Source of the DNA: Flavobacteriales bacterium
Lineage (GTDB): Bacteria; Bacteroidota; Bacteroidia; NS11-12g; UBA9320
DNA length: 64,000 nt
Assembly: GCA_020635355.1 (NCBI GenBank)
Contig: JACJZW010000007.1
Coordinates: 98,208 to 162,207, forward strand
Direction: 5' to 3'
Shown: positions 1-8,750 of the stretch, one piece after another
Numbering within the stretch: the first letter of the stretch is position 1
Layout of the letters: every line of letters starts with the position of its first letter
Notes under the pieces: generated by a model
What the model was told of the DNA's origin: nothing
Database searches by the model: none
Seen by the model: the letters and a program-made list of their open reading frames with translations, nothing else
Made by a program: the position numbers and the translations under genes

Positions 1-1067
1 ATGTGATACACCGCGTTTACGCGAATTTTTTCTACCCAGAAACGTTCAAAACCGGCGAAGATGAGGTAGATACTGAATAAAACGCCGGGGACTTTTATCC
101 GCTTGCGGATCGACCATAAAACGAAGAACAAGGCAATGCCGGCAACCGCTTCGTAAAAGGGTGTTGGCCAAACCGGATTCGCCAATACCGGTGTTATACC
201 ATCGGCACAGTGAATGGACACACCATCTACTTGATCGCAAATTCCCGCCACATTGTTTGGGTAGTTGTACGCCCACATCCAATCGGGTAAGAATCCCGGC
301 TTGGCAAGTGTATTTACAATGCCCCAATCACCATCGCCACTCATGTGGCAACCAATCCGCCCAACGCCATAGGCCAACATCATGGCTGGTCCGCCAACAT
401 CCAACATATGTCGCCAATGGATCTTTGCCTTATTGGCCACATACAAGATCGCAGCACCTCCTACAATTAACCCACCATAGAAGGTCAATCCGGAAAATGG
501 ATTCAAAAAGGCACCGAGGGGGTTTTCAATAAACTTGTCCCAGTGCTCCATGTGGTCAAACATCTTGGCTCCAAACAACCCGGCAACTGCGGCAACAATG
601 GTAAAATTTCCCATTCGTTGATATGGGTGGAGTTGGTCCATCTCCCACTTGGGTTCCGGATAGAGCTTTTTCGTTTTCAGATATTGAAGGTACTTGCTCA
701 CCACCATCACCAGAGCCACCACGATACCGGCGGTCACCGATCCATCCAAACTCAGAATCTTACTCTGCGGATCGGCAAAAAATTCCTTCGCATTTACAAT
801 GAGGTAGATAAACTTCCATCCGAATAGAAAGCCCACAAGGGCGTTGACCACGAAGTCCATGGCAGCAGGCTGACCGCCCACCCATTTCTTTCCCGACTTG
901 GCATGGAGCAAACCTTCCTCCTCTTTGCGTTTCAACTCCCATCCCATTGTGAGATTTGCCAGGAGGAAAGAAATCGCCACAAAAAAGCCAAAGGTATTGA
1001 TGTACACCAACGCGTAAATCTCAACCCCGAAGAGGTCGCGAAACAGGTAGTAAAAGTTTGGGAACAT
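1..1067 (-). CDS. lgt: Prolipoprotein diacylglyceryl transferase, 3' end beyond window
   Basis: Inner-membrane enzyme that moves diacylglycerol from phosphatidylglycerol to the lipobox cysteine of prolipoproteins, the first step of lipoprotein maturation. The frame from ATG at 1067 is open to the left edge with no stop, so the C-terminus is missing. The N-terminus reads MFPNFYYLFRDLFGVEIYAL, followed by several hydrophobic segments. The Lgt signature appears as GVGRIGCHMSGDGDWG, and near the edge FWVEKIRVN matches the conserved C-terminal E-x-x-R-V-N element. It contains an extra hydrophilic loop (LKTKKLYPEPKWEMDQLHPY), as Bacteroidota Lgt often does. It lies 64 bases downstream of mtaB on the same strand. 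The window encodes many lipoproteins that would need this enzyme. Confidence 0.93.
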   Translation of the reverse strand, partial: MFPNFYYLFRDLFGVEIYALVYINTFGFFVAISFLLANLTMGWELKRKEEEGLLHAKSGKKWVGGQPAAMDFVVNALVGFLFGWKFIYLIVNAKEFFADPQSKILSLDGSVTAGIVVALVMVVSKYLQYLKTKKLYPEPKWEMDQLHPYQRMGNFTIVAAVAGLFGAKMFDHMEHWDKFIENPLGAFLNPFSGLTFYGGLIVGGAAILYVANKAKIHWRHMLDVGGPAMMLAYGVGRIGCHMSGDGDWGIVNTLAKPGFLPDWMWAYNYPNNVAGICDQVDGVSIHCADGITPVLANPVWPTPFYEAVAGIALFFVLWSIRKRIKVPGVLFSIYLIFAGFERFWVEKIRVNAVYH

Positions 1068-1131
1068 GAATTAAAATGATGGGTTGAATTCCGTGGCGAT
1101 AATACCACATCTTCATCACATGTAGGTTGTT

Positions 1132-2472
1132 TTACCGATAAGCTTCTGCCTCGTTTGGAAGAACGGCTGCATGCTTTGGGCCCAGAATGTTCGCATGGAC
1201 ATGACCGGATGGATTCACCTCTAGAAGCTCAACCCGCATGGGAACATTTACCCATTCCTCCCGGAAATCAGCTTCAATCCGAACATAATTTTCCGTGAAG
1301 CCCAGCATCTTGCCGTCGCGTTCTTCCCCTTCAAACAAGACAACACGTTCACTGCCCAGATGTTCCCGATAGAAGGCCGCCTTCTTTTTTTCCGATAAAA
1401 TTCGGAGCATGGATACCCGCTCATTTTTAACCGATTCATCCACCTGCTCCTCCATTTTTCGAGCAGTTGTATTGGCCCGAGCCGAATACGGAAAAACATG
1501 GAGGTAATTTACGGGCAGGTCCCGAAGGTATTCGTAGGTTTCCATGAACTGATCATGGGTTTCACCGGGGAAACCAACAATGACATCAACCCCGATACAC
1601 GCATCCGGCATTTGTTTTCGGATGTGTTCAATACGTGAGGTATAGAGCGATCGCTTGTATTTGCGGCGCATCTTCTTGAGTAATTCATCTGAACCACTCT
1701 GAAGAGGTATGTGAAAATGTGGAGCGAATCGATTGGAGTGGGCCACAAAATCAATGATCCGATCTTCCAACAGATTGGGCTCGATGGAGGAAATCCGGAA
1801 GCGCTCAATTTCTTCAATCTGATCCAGTTCAACGGCCAGATCAAAGAAGGTTTCCTCGGTCCCCACACCAAAATCACCAATATTCACACCTGTCAGAACG
1901 ATTTCCTGAACACCGGTTGCGGCGGCTTCACGAGCCACTTTCAGTGTTTCCTCTATGGTATGGCTTCGACTTTTTCCACGTGCTAGGGGTATGGTGCAAA
2001 ACGTGCAGAAATAGTCGCATCCGTCCTGAACTTTCAGAAATGTGCGGGTACGATCACCAAACGAAAAACCGGGAACAAAATCACGTGTTTCCTTAATACT
2101 GGCATTGTGCACAATGGCTGCATCACGTTCGGCTTTGAGCTCATTCAGATGCTCCAGTAGATTAAATTTCTCGGCCGCACCCAATACCATATCTACTCCG
2201 GGAATCTCGCTGATTTCTGTTGGCTTCAACTGGGCATAACACCCGATGATGATCACCGATGATTCCGGATTGGTTTTCTTGGCTTGCCGGACCACCCGCT
2301 TACATTTTCGATCGGCATTTTCCGTTACCGAGCAGGTGTTGATCACATAGATATCGGCCGATTCATTGAATTCGACCAAATCAAAACCGGAATCCTTCGC
2401 CTGCCGACCAATGGTGGACGTTTCCGAAAAATTCAGTTTACAACCCAGTGTATAGAAGGCAATCGACGCCAT
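1132..2472 (-). CDS. mtaB: tRNA t6A37 methylthiotransferase MtaB (radical SAM)
   Basis: Converts N6-threonylcarbamoyladenosine at position 37 of ANN-decoding tRNAs into its 2-methylthio form, using two 4Fe-4S clusters. The 446-residue protein has the three N-terminal cluster cysteines (C11, C47, C78) in the contexts YTLGCKLN, INTCSVT and IIGCYAQ. The radical-SAM motif is at C152, C156 and C159 (GCDYFCTFC). The downstream VGFPGETHDQF and the C-terminal TRAM-like region fit MtaB, and GCKLN separates it from MiaB and RimO. Start: ATG at 2472 lies only four bases after a TATCTTTG -7 box, so a leaderless mRNA is likely. The acyltransferase gene ends 27 bases upstream. Confidence 0.93.
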   Translation of the reverse strand: MASIAFYTLGCKLNFSETSTIGRQAKDSGFDLVEFNESADIYVINTCSVTENADRKCKRVVRQAKKTNPESSVIIIGCYAQLKPTEISEIPGVDMVLGAAEKFNLLEHLNELKAERDAAIVHNASIKETRDFVPGFSFGDRTRTFLKVQDGCDYFCTFCTIPLARGKSRSHTIEETLKVAREAAATGVQEIVLTGVNIGDFGVGTEETFFDLAVELDQIEEIERFRISSIEPNLLEDRIIDFVAHSNRFAPHFHIPLQSGSDELLKKMRRKYKRSLYTSRIEHIRKQMPDACIGVDVIVGFPGETHDQFMETYEYLRDLPVNYLHVFPYSARANTTARKMEEQVDESVKNERVSMLRILSEKKKAAFYREHLGSERVVLFEGEERDGKMLGFTENYVRIEADFREEWVNVPMRVELLEVNPSGHVHANILGPKHAAVLPNEAEAYR

Positions 2473-2476
2473 GCCG

Positions 2477-2484
2477 CAAAGATA
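2477..2484 (-). promoter_or_regulatory. -7 box of the mtaB promoter
   Basis: On the minus strand the sequence reads TATCTTTG, a perfect match to the Bacteroidota -7 consensus TAnnTTTG, and ends four bases before the mtaB ATG. No TTG -33 element is visible at the usual spacing. If used, transcription would start at or next to the ATG. Confidence 0.5.
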
Positions 2485-2499
2485 GTGTGGTTACGTGTA

Positions 2500-3783
2500 T
2501 TACTTGCCCCCGGATTGAACGGCTTCCAATACAGCCTTTCGATGGGTCAGAATGCTGGCGGCATCCTCCGGATGGTTCATGGAAAATTTTTTCCAGATCA
2601 ATCCATTATTCCAGGCTAACAAGGTATCCTGAATATGGGCAAAAAGCGCAGCCTGCCAACGAAATGCATAGTATAACAGGGCTCCAAGCCAGGCACCGGT
2701 TATCAGTAAACCAATGAGCATTACCAAGTCCAGCACCAGGTTTATCGCCATCCCAATGCCATACATAACACTATCATACAACTCCATCTTTTTGATCGTA
2801 CGATCGGCGATGCGCTTTCCGAATTCGAAAGATAGCTTAAAGATAAACCACGAAAGGACAGACGGCACAAACCAGATTAACGACAGCATCAATTTCAATG
2901 CTCCCGGTGCAGGCATAGCTCGGGGAAGTTGATGTTTTTCGCGGATGGTTTGATATCCTCTGAGGTGATCCGTAAGCACCGACGTACCGTTTTGCGCCTC
3001 ATCTTGAAGAAGTTCGGCCAACCGATGTTGCTGTTTAAACCATTGATTGTTCTTCACTACCAATCGGTTAACCGGTGTCTGTTCTGCCCGTAACACATCA
3101 AAGCCGGTCTCAGCCAGGGTTTCATATCCAAGCGGCACATGCACAACCAATTCTTTTAAACGAGTATGCAAGGCGCGTGTGAACATGTTCATCGCATGGC
3201 TGTCGCTCTTTCCCTCTTCCCGAAAATCGTTGAGGAAAATGGGTTCTTGAAAATTCAGGAAGAGCTCCTTTCCAAAACCTTGATAAAAACTGTAGTTGAT
3301 GCCAAGAGGCACAACGGCCACGGTGAGTTGTTTATCATTCCGCCCTTCCATGTCGTTTACTATCCGGGCCGTTCCTTTTCGAAGAGTTCTCAACCGCTTT
3401 TCCGGTGCAGAATCCCCTTCCGGAAAGATCATCACATGCTGATCTTTCTGAAACAGGTCATAGAGCTGATCATACGATCTATTGTTTTGAACAACGCTTT
3501 CCCGAACCTCTCCGTCACGCACACGAAAAATGGGAATGAGTTTGAGACTCCGAAGCACCAGGTTGGACCACGCCTTTTTAAACACATCACCGCGAACAAA
3601 AATTAAGGTAGCCTTTTTGGTGAGCGACGTTACGATGGTTCCATCCAGAAAACCATTTGGGTGATTGGCAGCAATTAATGCCGGTTTAGCCTTGGGTATA
3701 TGTTCTTCACCGGATATATACATGCGTTTGAAGTAAACGCGATTGTATAACTGGATGAATATTTTGATGACGTAGTACAGCAT
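2500..3783 (-). CDS. Lysophospholipid acyltransferase family protein (PlsC-like)
   Basis: Probable membrane-associated acyltransferase of the LPLAT/PlsC superfamily, acting in glycerophospholipid synthesis or remodelling. The 427-residue protein has the catalytic motif NHPNGFLDG near residues 40-48 (an H-x5-D form seen in related Bacteroidota proteins, rather than the usual H-x4-D) and the acceptor-site motif IFPEGDSAPE near residue 120. The C-terminal third holds two or three hydrophobic segments (LMLSLIWFVPSVLSWFIF and the stretch from AINLVLDLVMLIGL). It sits between dnaG and mtaB and has its own promoter. The acyl donor and acceptor cannot be read from the sequence. Confidence 0.82.
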   Translation of the reverse strand: MLYYVIKIFIQLYNRVYFKRMYISGEEHIPKAKPALIAANHPNGFLDGTIVTSLTKKATLIFVRGDVFKKAWSNLVLRSLKLIPIFRVRDGEVRESVVQNNRSYDQLYDLFQKDQHVMIFPEGDSAPEKRLRTLRKGTARIVNDMEGRNDKQLTVAVVPLGINYSFYQGFGKELFLNFQEPIFLNDFREEGKSDSHAMNMFTRALHTRLKELVVHVPLGYETLAETGFDVLRAEQTPVNRLVVKNNQWFKQQHRLAELLQDEAQNGTSVLTDHLRGYQTIREKHQLPRAMPAPGALKLMLSLIWFVPSVLSWFIFKLSFEFGKRIADRTIKKMELYDSVMYGIGMAINLVLDLVMLIGLLITGAWLGALLYYAFRWQAALFAHIQDTLLAWNNGLIWKKFSMNHPEDAASILTHRKAVLEAVQSGGK

Positions 3784-3806
3784 GGATTACCCTTCTCCCA
3801 CCGATG

Positions 3807-3837
3807 CAAAGGTATTGCCGCTACAATCGAAGAGCAA
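3807..3837 (-). promoter_or_regulatory. Bacteroidota-type promoter of the acyltransferase gene
   Basis: Minus-strand TTG at 3837-3835, a 20-base spacer, then TACCTTTG at 3814-3807. Both elements and the spacing match the Bacteroidota primary sigma consensus. The ATG lies 23 bases further on, preceded by a purine-rich GGGAGAAGGG that may serve as ribosome binding site. Confidence 0.6.
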
Positions 3838-3862
3838 GCACGGATGGAAAAGTAAACGTTTG

Positions 3863-5794
3863 TTATTCCGGCATAGCTCCCTCAATACCAAGGATATCGG
3901 TAATGGTTCGTTTGATCTCCCGAATTTTGAAGATCCGCATTTGCAGGGCCACCACCTCGTCATCCTCCGTAGCGGCTTCCATATCCTTCATGGTACGTTT
4001 CAGAACGGAATCAATTTTATACAACTTCAAATAATTGAGGTTGGCGATGACTTCGTTTTGATAATTGTCATTATCGGTTTTCACAAAAATCTCGTGAACG
4101 GCTCCCCAGTTGGGACTCAATTCGTATTTAAGCGACAGGATATTGGCGGCCATCTTTCCAAGGATTTTGTGCCGGGTATAAAACTCTTCGGTTAAGTTGC
4201 CGTGAACGCCGTAGAATTTTTTGGCGTCCAGAAAAGCTTCGCCCAAATCAGCATTCTCGAACACATATTCGTCGTGATCCAGTTCGGAAAAAATGTATCC
4301 CGCTACGTCCACATCCTCGGAATAAGGTTGATCACCAAAGCGAATAAGGGTATTGATTAACGCCCGCTCCCGGAATTGCAGATCTTCCTCTCTGGGTGGC
4401 TCAATGGGCAGTCCCGGTTGGATAAAACTAATTTGTTCCGATTCTTCCCGTTCCCGTCGTCCACGCTGCTTTTGAATTTCATTGCGCTGACGTTTCGCTT
4501 CCGCCAGCAGTAATTCTTCGTCAAATTGGAGAAGGTTGGACGTTTCCCGGATGTACGCCGATCGCTTTATTGGATCGGTAATTTTCGCGATGGACGCAAC
4601 CACATCACGGGCCGTTTCGCTTTTGGCCACCGGATCTTCCCCGCGTTCTGCCAGCAACATTTCGGTTTTAAAGAGAACGAAGTCCTTCTCATTGGCCGAA
4701 ATGAATTTCTCCATTTCCTCGCCACCAACTTTTCGGCACCAGGAATCCGGATCCTCGCCATCAGGGAATACCACCACCCGAACGTTCAATCCACCTTCCA
4801 GCAGTAAATCCACACCGCGCATGGCGGCACGTATGCCCGCCTTGTCGCCGTCATACAACAGGGTGACGTTATCGGTGAATCGCTTAACCAGCTTTACCTG
4901 GTCTGTTGTGAGTGCCGTCCCACTGGTAGCCACCACGTTTTTAAGGCCGCTCTGATAGAGCATGATCACATCGAGGTAACCTTCTACCAGCAAGGCTTTG
5001 TCCCGGGTCCGGATCTCTTTCCGCGATTCATAAAGACCATAGAGAACAGCTGATTTGTGATAAATCTCATTCTCCGGGGAGTTAATGTATTTGGGACTCT
5101 TGGCGTCCTTTTTCAAATGCCGACCACCCAGCCCGATGATCTTTCCACTTAAGTTGCGAATCGGAAAAATTACCCGTTCCCGGTAAACGTCGTAATGCCC
5201 GTCGTTGTGGTTTTCTTCATTCCGGAACTTAATTAATCCGGCACGAGCAAGAATGTTTACGTCGTAGCCCATTTTCACCGCGGTTCCGGAAAACGCATCC
5301 CAGCTATTCAAGGCGTAGCCCAATCGGAACTCCTCCATCGTGGATGGATTGATGCCTCGGTGAACGAAGTAGGAATGCCCAATGGAGCGACCTTCTTCGT
5401 GGTTGAGCAAGACGTCATGGAAATACGTACCCGCATATTCCATGGCTACAAAAAGGGAATCGCGAAGTTTTACCTGCTCAGAAAGTTCTTCCTGATTGGA
5501 ATTATCCTCCTCAATTTCGATGTGGTACCGATTAGCGAGATGTCGGAGTGCCTCCGGATAGGTCATCTTCTCCACGTCCATCACAAAGTCTACCACGTTA
5601 CCTCCCTTTCCGCACCCAAAACATTTATAGATACCCAGATGCGGACTCACCTTGAACGAAGGCGTTTTTTCATTGTGAAACGGGCACAATCCGCCCAGGC
5701 CGCTGCCGGAGCGCTTTAACTTGACGTAATCCCCTACCACCTCTTCGATGTTGGCGGCGGAGAAAATCTGATCGATGGTTTGTTGCCGGATCAC
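3863..5794 (-). CDS. dnaG: DNA primase DnaG
   Basis: Makes the RNA primers for chromosome replication at the fork with the replicative helicase. The 643-residue protein starts with a CHC2 zinc finger (C37, H40, C58, C61: LCPFHNEKTP and YKCFGCGKGG). The catalytic core and TOPRIM domain follow, with VEGYLDV, a YDGDKAG acidic motif and GEDPDSW. A C-terminal helicase-binding region completes it, and the length is normal for the family. Start: the frame opens at TTG 5821, but family members begin at the equivalent of IRQQTIDQI, so GTG at 5794 is chosen. A TTACTTTG box ends five bases before that GTG and supports the choice. It is divergent from the M20 gene. Confidence 0.95.
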   Translation of the reverse strand: MIRQQTIDQIFSAANIEEVVGDYVKLKRSGSGLGGLCPFHNEKTPSFKVSPHLGIYKCFGCGKGGNVVDFVMDVEKMTYPEALRHLANRYHIEIEEDNSNQEELSEQVKLRDSLFVAMEYAGTYFHDVLLNHEEGRSIGHSYFVHRGINPSTMEEFRLGYALNSWDAFSGTAVKMGYDVNILARAGLIKFRNEENHNDGHYDVYRERVIFPIRNLSGKIIGLGGRHLKKDAKSPKYINSPENEIYHKSAVLYGLYESRKEIRTRDKALLVEGYLDVIMLYQSGLKNVVATSGTALTTDQVKLVKRFTDNVTLLYDGDKAGIRAAMRGVDLLLEGGLNVRVVVFPDGEDPDSWCRKVGGEEMEKFISANEKDFVLFKTEMLLAERGEDPVAKSETARDVVASIAKITDPIKRSAYIRETSNLLQFDEELLLAEAKRQRNEIQKQRGRREREESEQISFIQPGLPIEPPREEDLQFRERALINTLIRFGDQPYSEDVDVAGYIFSELDHDEYVFENADLGEAFLDAKKFYGVHGNLTEEFYTRHKILGKMAANILSLKYELSPNWGAVHEIFVKTDNDNYQNEVIANLNYLKLYKIDSVLKRTMKDMEAATEDDEVVALQMRIFKIREIKRTITDILGIEGAMPE

Positions 5795-5799
5795 CGTTG

Positions 5800-5807
5800 C
5801 AAAGTAA
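5800..5807 (-). promoter_or_regulatory. -7 box of dnaG
   Basis: Minus-strand TTACTTTG, one mismatch to TAnnTTTG, ending five bases before the proposed GTG start. It lies inside the longer TTG-initiated frame, so if it is the real promoter that longer start is excluded. Confidence 0.4.
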
Positions 5808-5884
5808 ATAAAAGCGAACAAGCGTTCTGCAGATCGTTTGATTCAAAACCCAACGGGTTGTTCGGAATTTCGGTATTGTCTTGA

Positions 5885-5892
5885 CATCTTTG
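5885..5892 (+). promoter_or_regulatory. -7 box of the M20 amidohydrolase gene
   Basis: CATCTTTG, one mismatch to TAnnTTTG, ending five bases before the ATG at 5898. The nearest upstream TTG (5858-5860) is 24 bases away, slightly long. A leaderless transcript is predicted. Confidence 0.4.
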
Positions 5893-5897
5893 TGCCG

Positions 5898-7094
5898 ATG
5901 AGTCTTCAACACATACAGCAGCGGTCGGATGAACTATTCGAATCCATCGTGGCATTCCGACGTGACATGCATCGAAATCCCGAATTATCCTTTCACGAAG
6001 TAGAGACTCAAGAACGCATACGGACATTTTTGACGGCTCACGACATGGAGTCCACGGTTTGCGCCGAAACCGGATTGGTGGTGCTGATCAAGGGTAAAAA
6101 TCCGGAAAAAGCGGTGGTGGCCCTTCGGGCCGATATCGATGCCTTGCCCATTCGCGAAGCCAATCAAACGGATTATTGCTCCATCAATGACGGGGTCATG
6201 CACGCCTGCGGACACGATGTTCACACATCCAGTTTATTGGGGTGTGCCGTTATTCTGAACGAATTAAAAGATGCATTTGAAGGAACCTTTAAGCTGATTT
6301 TTCAGCCCGGAGAAGAAAAACTACCCGGAGGGGCTTCCATCATGATTCGGGAAGGAGTGCTAACGAACCCAGACGTGCACTCTATGATTGGTCAGCATGT
6401 AATGCCCCTGATTGATGCCGGAAAAGTGGGCTTCCGATCCGGTTTGTACATGGCCAGTGCCGATGAGATTTACATCACCGTTCACGGGAAGGGCGGGCAT
6501 GCCGCTCATCCGCATCAAACGATCGATCCGGTATCCGTTTCAGCACACATAATTACGGCGCTTCAAACGATTGTTAGCAGGAGCGCCAAGCCATCCATAC
6601 CATCGGTCCTGAGCATTGGTAAGATTATCGGTAATGGTGCAACCAACGTGATCCCCAACGAGGTGTATATGGAAGGAACCTTTCGCACGTTTGACGAAAA
6701 CTGGCGTGCGGAAGCGCATCAACTCATCGAAAAAAATGTAAATGGCATCGCTCAATCGTTGGGAGCACGTGCGGATGTTGAAGTACGTAAAGGCTATCCC
6801 TACCTGGAGAATAACCCAGAGGTAACGCATCGGGCCCGACAATGTGCCGTGGAGTATCTTGGAGAAGAGAATGTCGTGGATTTGGATATTTGGCCGGCCG
6901 GTGAGGATTTTGCGTTCTACTCTCAATTGGTACCATCAACCTTTTACCGTCTGGGTACCCGAAATGAATCCATGGGCATCACCTCGATGCTGCATACGCC
7001 CACCTTTGACGTGGATGAACGATGCCTTCGCATTGGCCCGGGGCTGATGGCTTACACCGCCATTCAGGAGTTGGCCTTTCGCTGTGAATCGTAA
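5898..7094 (+). CDS. M20 family amidohydrolase / metallopeptidase
   Basis: Zinc-dependent hydrolase of the M20D group (N-acyl amino acid amidohydrolase, hippurate hydrolase or IAA-amino acid hydrolase type), probably cytoplasmic since no signal peptide is visible. In 398 residues it shows RRDMHRNPELSF at the N-terminus, LRADIDALPI, the metal-binding HACGHDVHT, FQPGEEKLPGG with the catalytic glutamate, the GKGGHAAHPHQTIDP dimerisation-domain motif and a C-terminal GEDFAFY metal ligand. Start: the frame is open further upstream from ATG 5838, but MSLQHIQQRSDEL at 5898 fits the family and follows a -7 box. The 3' end overlaps yraN by 11 bases. The natural substrate is unknown. Confidence 0.88.
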   Translation: MSLQHIQQRSDELFESIVAFRRDMHRNPELSFHEVETQERIRTFLTAHDMESTVCAETGLVVLIKGKNPEKAVVALRADIDALPIREANQTDYCSINDGVMHACGHDVHTSSLLGCAVILNELKDAFEGTFKLIFQPGEEKLPGGASIMIREGVLTNPDVHSMIGQHVMPLIDAGKVGFRSGLYMASADEIYITVHGKGGHAAHPHQTIDPVSVSAHIITALQTIVSRSAKPSIPSVLSIGKIIGNGATNVIPNEVYMEGTFRTFDENWRAEAHQLIEKNVNGIAQSLGARADVEVRKGYPYLENNPEVTHRARQCAVEYLGEENVVDLDIWPAGEDFAFYSQLVPSTFYRLGTRNESMGITSMLHTPTFDVDERCLRIGPGLMAYTAIQELAFRCES

Positions 7095-7470
7095 GTCAGC
7101 CGGACACAGAACATCACTGGGTAAGCGAGGCGAAGAGGATGCGCTCCGTTATCTTCAACATTTGGGTTACATCCTGTTGCATCAGAATTTAAGACTGGGA
7201 AGATCTGAAGTAGACCTGGTGATGAACGATCACGATGAACATGTATTTGTTGAAGTCAAAACCCGCTCCGGCCCAAGTGACATTCTGCCCGAGGAGAACA
7301 TTAAAACCAGTCAGTGGAAGGCGTTGCAACGAGCGGCAGACGTGTATTGTCGCGAGCAAAAAAACGCCTTTGGCGTCCGATTTGACATTGTTGCTGTGAC
7401 CTACCATCAGAACACGCGAACACTGGTGCATCACAAGGATGTGATTTTGCCCATGGAAACCGTTGATTAA
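7084..7470 (+). CDS. yraN: YraN family (UPF0102) nuclease-like protein
   Basis: Small 128-residue protein of the YraN/UPF0102 family, which has a restriction-endonuclease-like fold and is often found near replication and recombination genes. The signature spans GKRGEEDALRYLQ, RSEVDLVM and FVEVKTRSG; the E-D-(E-x-K) arrangement would be the metal-binding nuclease centre. It starts at GTG 7084 inside the last codons of the amidohydrolase gene, so translational coupling is likely. Its biological role is not established. Confidence 0.85.
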   Translation: MNRKSAGHRTSLGKRGEEDALRYLQHLGYILLHQNLRLGRSEVDLVMNDHDEHVFVEVKTRSGPSDILPEENIKTSQWKALQRAADVYCREQKNAFGVRFDIVAVTYHQNTRTLVHHKDVILPMETVD

Positions 7471-7493
7471 TTGGGTTTCAATTGTTATTTTCG
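7463..7493 (+). promoter_or_regulatory. Promoter of the rpsF-rpsR-rplI operon
   Basis: TTG at 7463-7465, a 20-base spacer, then TATTTTCG at 7486-7493 (one mismatch to TAnnTTTG). It overlaps the 3' end of yraN. The predicted leader before rpsF is about 24 bases, A-rich and without a Shine-Dalgarno sequence. Confidence 0.6.
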
Positions 7494-7523
7494 CGCCCCT
7501 TTTAAAAACATTTAATACACCAA

Positions 7524-7904
7524 ATGGAAAAGAAACAGTATGAGTCTGTGATCATTTTGACACCCGTACTGTCTGAAAAACAGATGGAAGATGCCATCGC
7601 AAGCTACAGACAGTTGATCACAGAAAACAATGGTGACATCATCCACGAAGAGAACTGGGGACTCACCAAGCTTGCTTACCCGATTCAGAAGAAGGTTACC
7701 GGCTTCTATCACATTTTCGAATTTGCCGCTCCGGCCGACATCGTTACGAAGTTGGAATTGGCGTATCGACGTGATGAGCAGGTAATGCGTTATCTGACAA
7801 TTTCCCTGAACAAACACGCCGTTAAATACAACGAGCGTCGTAGAAAAGGTGAATTCAACAAACCTAAAACTGAGGCTAAAACTGAAACTGAATCCGCATC
7901 ATGA
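7524..7904 (+). CDS. rpsF: 30S ribosomal protein S6
   Basis: Small-subunit protein that binds 16S rRNA together with S18. The 126-residue protein has the S6 pattern YESVIILTPVLSE, NWGLTKLAYPIQKK and a late YRRDEQVMRYLTI. After the conserved domain it carries a charged tail rich in K, T and E. It is the first gene of an rpsF-rpsR-rplI operon, the usual bacterial set but without ssb. Its last codons overlap rpsR by four bases (ATGA), so the two partner proteins are probably translationally coupled. Confidence 0.97.
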   Translation: MEKKQYESVIILTPVLSEKQMEDAIASYRQLITENNGDIIHEENWGLTKLAYPIQKKVTGFYHIFEFAAPADIVTKLELAYRRDEQVMRYLTISLNKHAVKYNERRRKGEFNKPKTEAKTETESAS

Positions 7905-8173
7905 GCAAAAGAAAGAACAAAGGAAATTACGTTTTCAGTAACCGACCCGTTAACCAAAACGTAAAGAAGTACTGCCGATTTAAGAAATCAGGCATCAAAT
8001 ACATCGATTACAAAAACCCGGATTTCTTGTTGAAGTTCGTGAATGAGCAAGGTAAAATCCTTCCTCGACGAATCACCGGAACATCCCTGAAGTACCAACG
8101 TAAAGTGGCTCAAGCCGTTAAACGCGCCCGTCACATCGCGGTTCTTCCGTTCGTAACCGATCAATTGAAATAA
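7901..8173 (+). CDS. rpsR: 30S ribosomal protein S18
   Basis: The 90-residue small-subunit protein pairs with S6 on the 16S rRNA platform. The signature is clear: KYCRFKKSGIKYIDYKNPDFLLKFVNEQGKILPRRITGTS followed by YQRKVAQAVKRARHIAVLPF (read as two consecutive blocks). A basic N-terminal extension (MSKRKNKGNYVFSNRPVN) precedes it. The start overlaps the rpsF stop as ATGA. Confidence 0.97.
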   Translation: MSKRKNKGNYVFSNRPVNQNVKKYCRFKKSGIKYIDYKNPDFLLKFVNEQGKILPRRITGTSLKYQRKVAQAVKRARHIAVLPFVTDQLK

Positions 8174-8199
8174 ACGTCAACCTCCAAAGAAGATATACG

Positions 8200-8643
8200 A
8201 TGAAAGTAATATTGAAAGATGACGTAGCAAACCTGGGATACCGTAACGACGTTGTTGAAGTGAAAAACGGATACGGTCGGAACTACCTGATCCCACGCGG
8301 ACTGGCTGTAATTGCCACTCCTTCCAGCATCAAGGTGGTTGAGGAAGAAATTCGTCAAACACAGCGAAAGCAACAACAAATTCAAGCGGCTGCTCAGGAA
8401 ATGGCCGACAATCTCAACGGGACTACCCTTACTATCGGAACCAAAGCCGGTTCAAATGGAAAGATCTTTGGTTCGGTAACAACCATTCAAATTGCCCAGG
8501 CATTGAAAGATGGTGGATACGATATCGACCGTAAGAAAATTTCGTTGAAAAACGATATCAAGGAACTTGGCGATTACTCTGCTCAGGTTAATCTTCACCG
8601 GAATGTTTCCGTGGAAATTGCCCTGAAAGTGGTGAGTGAATAA
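8200..8643 (+). CDS. rplI: 50S ribosomal protein L9
   Basis: The 147-residue large-subunit protein binds 23S rRNA near the L1 stalk and helps keep reading frame. The N-domain signature MKVILKDDVANLGYRNDVV and GYGRNYLIPRGLAVIAT is textbook. A long charged connecting helix follows, then the C-domain with GSNGKIFGSVTT and a late LHRNVSVEIALKVVSE. Last gene of the operon, 26 bases after rpsR, followed by a strong terminator. Confidence 0.97.
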   Translation: MKVILKDDVANLGYRNDVVEVKNGYGRNYLIPRGLAVIATPSSIKVVEEEIRQTQRKQQQIQAAAQEMADNLNGTTLTIGTKAGSNGKIFGSVTTIQIAQALKDGGYDIDRKKISLKNDIKELGDYSAQVNLHRNVSVEIALKVVSE

Positions 8644-8662
8644 GCTCCTGAATTGATTTTGT

Positions 8663-8693
8663 AAAAGCCCCGATCTAACGATTGGGGTTTTTT
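8663..8693 (+). terminator. Rho-independent terminator after rplI
   Basis: A hairpin with stem AAAGCCCCGAT / ATTGGGGTTTT (one mismatch) and a short loop, running into a T-rich tail (TTTTTTGTTTT). It is placed 20 bases after the rplI stop. Confidence 0.8.
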
Positions 8694-8721
8694 GTTTTAT
8701 ATGGATTCAGGACTCCTTGAG

Positions 8722-8750
8722 ATACCTCATTCCCGATCCCTCATCCCCAT
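8722..8750. repeat. Dispersed 29-bp intergenic repeat, copy 1
   Basis: Starts ATACCTCATTCCCGAT and continues CCCTCATCCCCAT. A second copy at 13600-13629 differs by one substitution and one inserted C. Both lie between convergent genes, at the 3' end of a minus-strand gene. An 11-13 base piece (GAGATACCTCAT) recurs inverted near 62416-62427. Confidence 0.55.

Noticed and set aside
161..942. Plus- and minus-strand frames inside lgt (60-123 codons)
   Set aside because: They are antisense or off-frame shadows of the clear Lgt reading frame.
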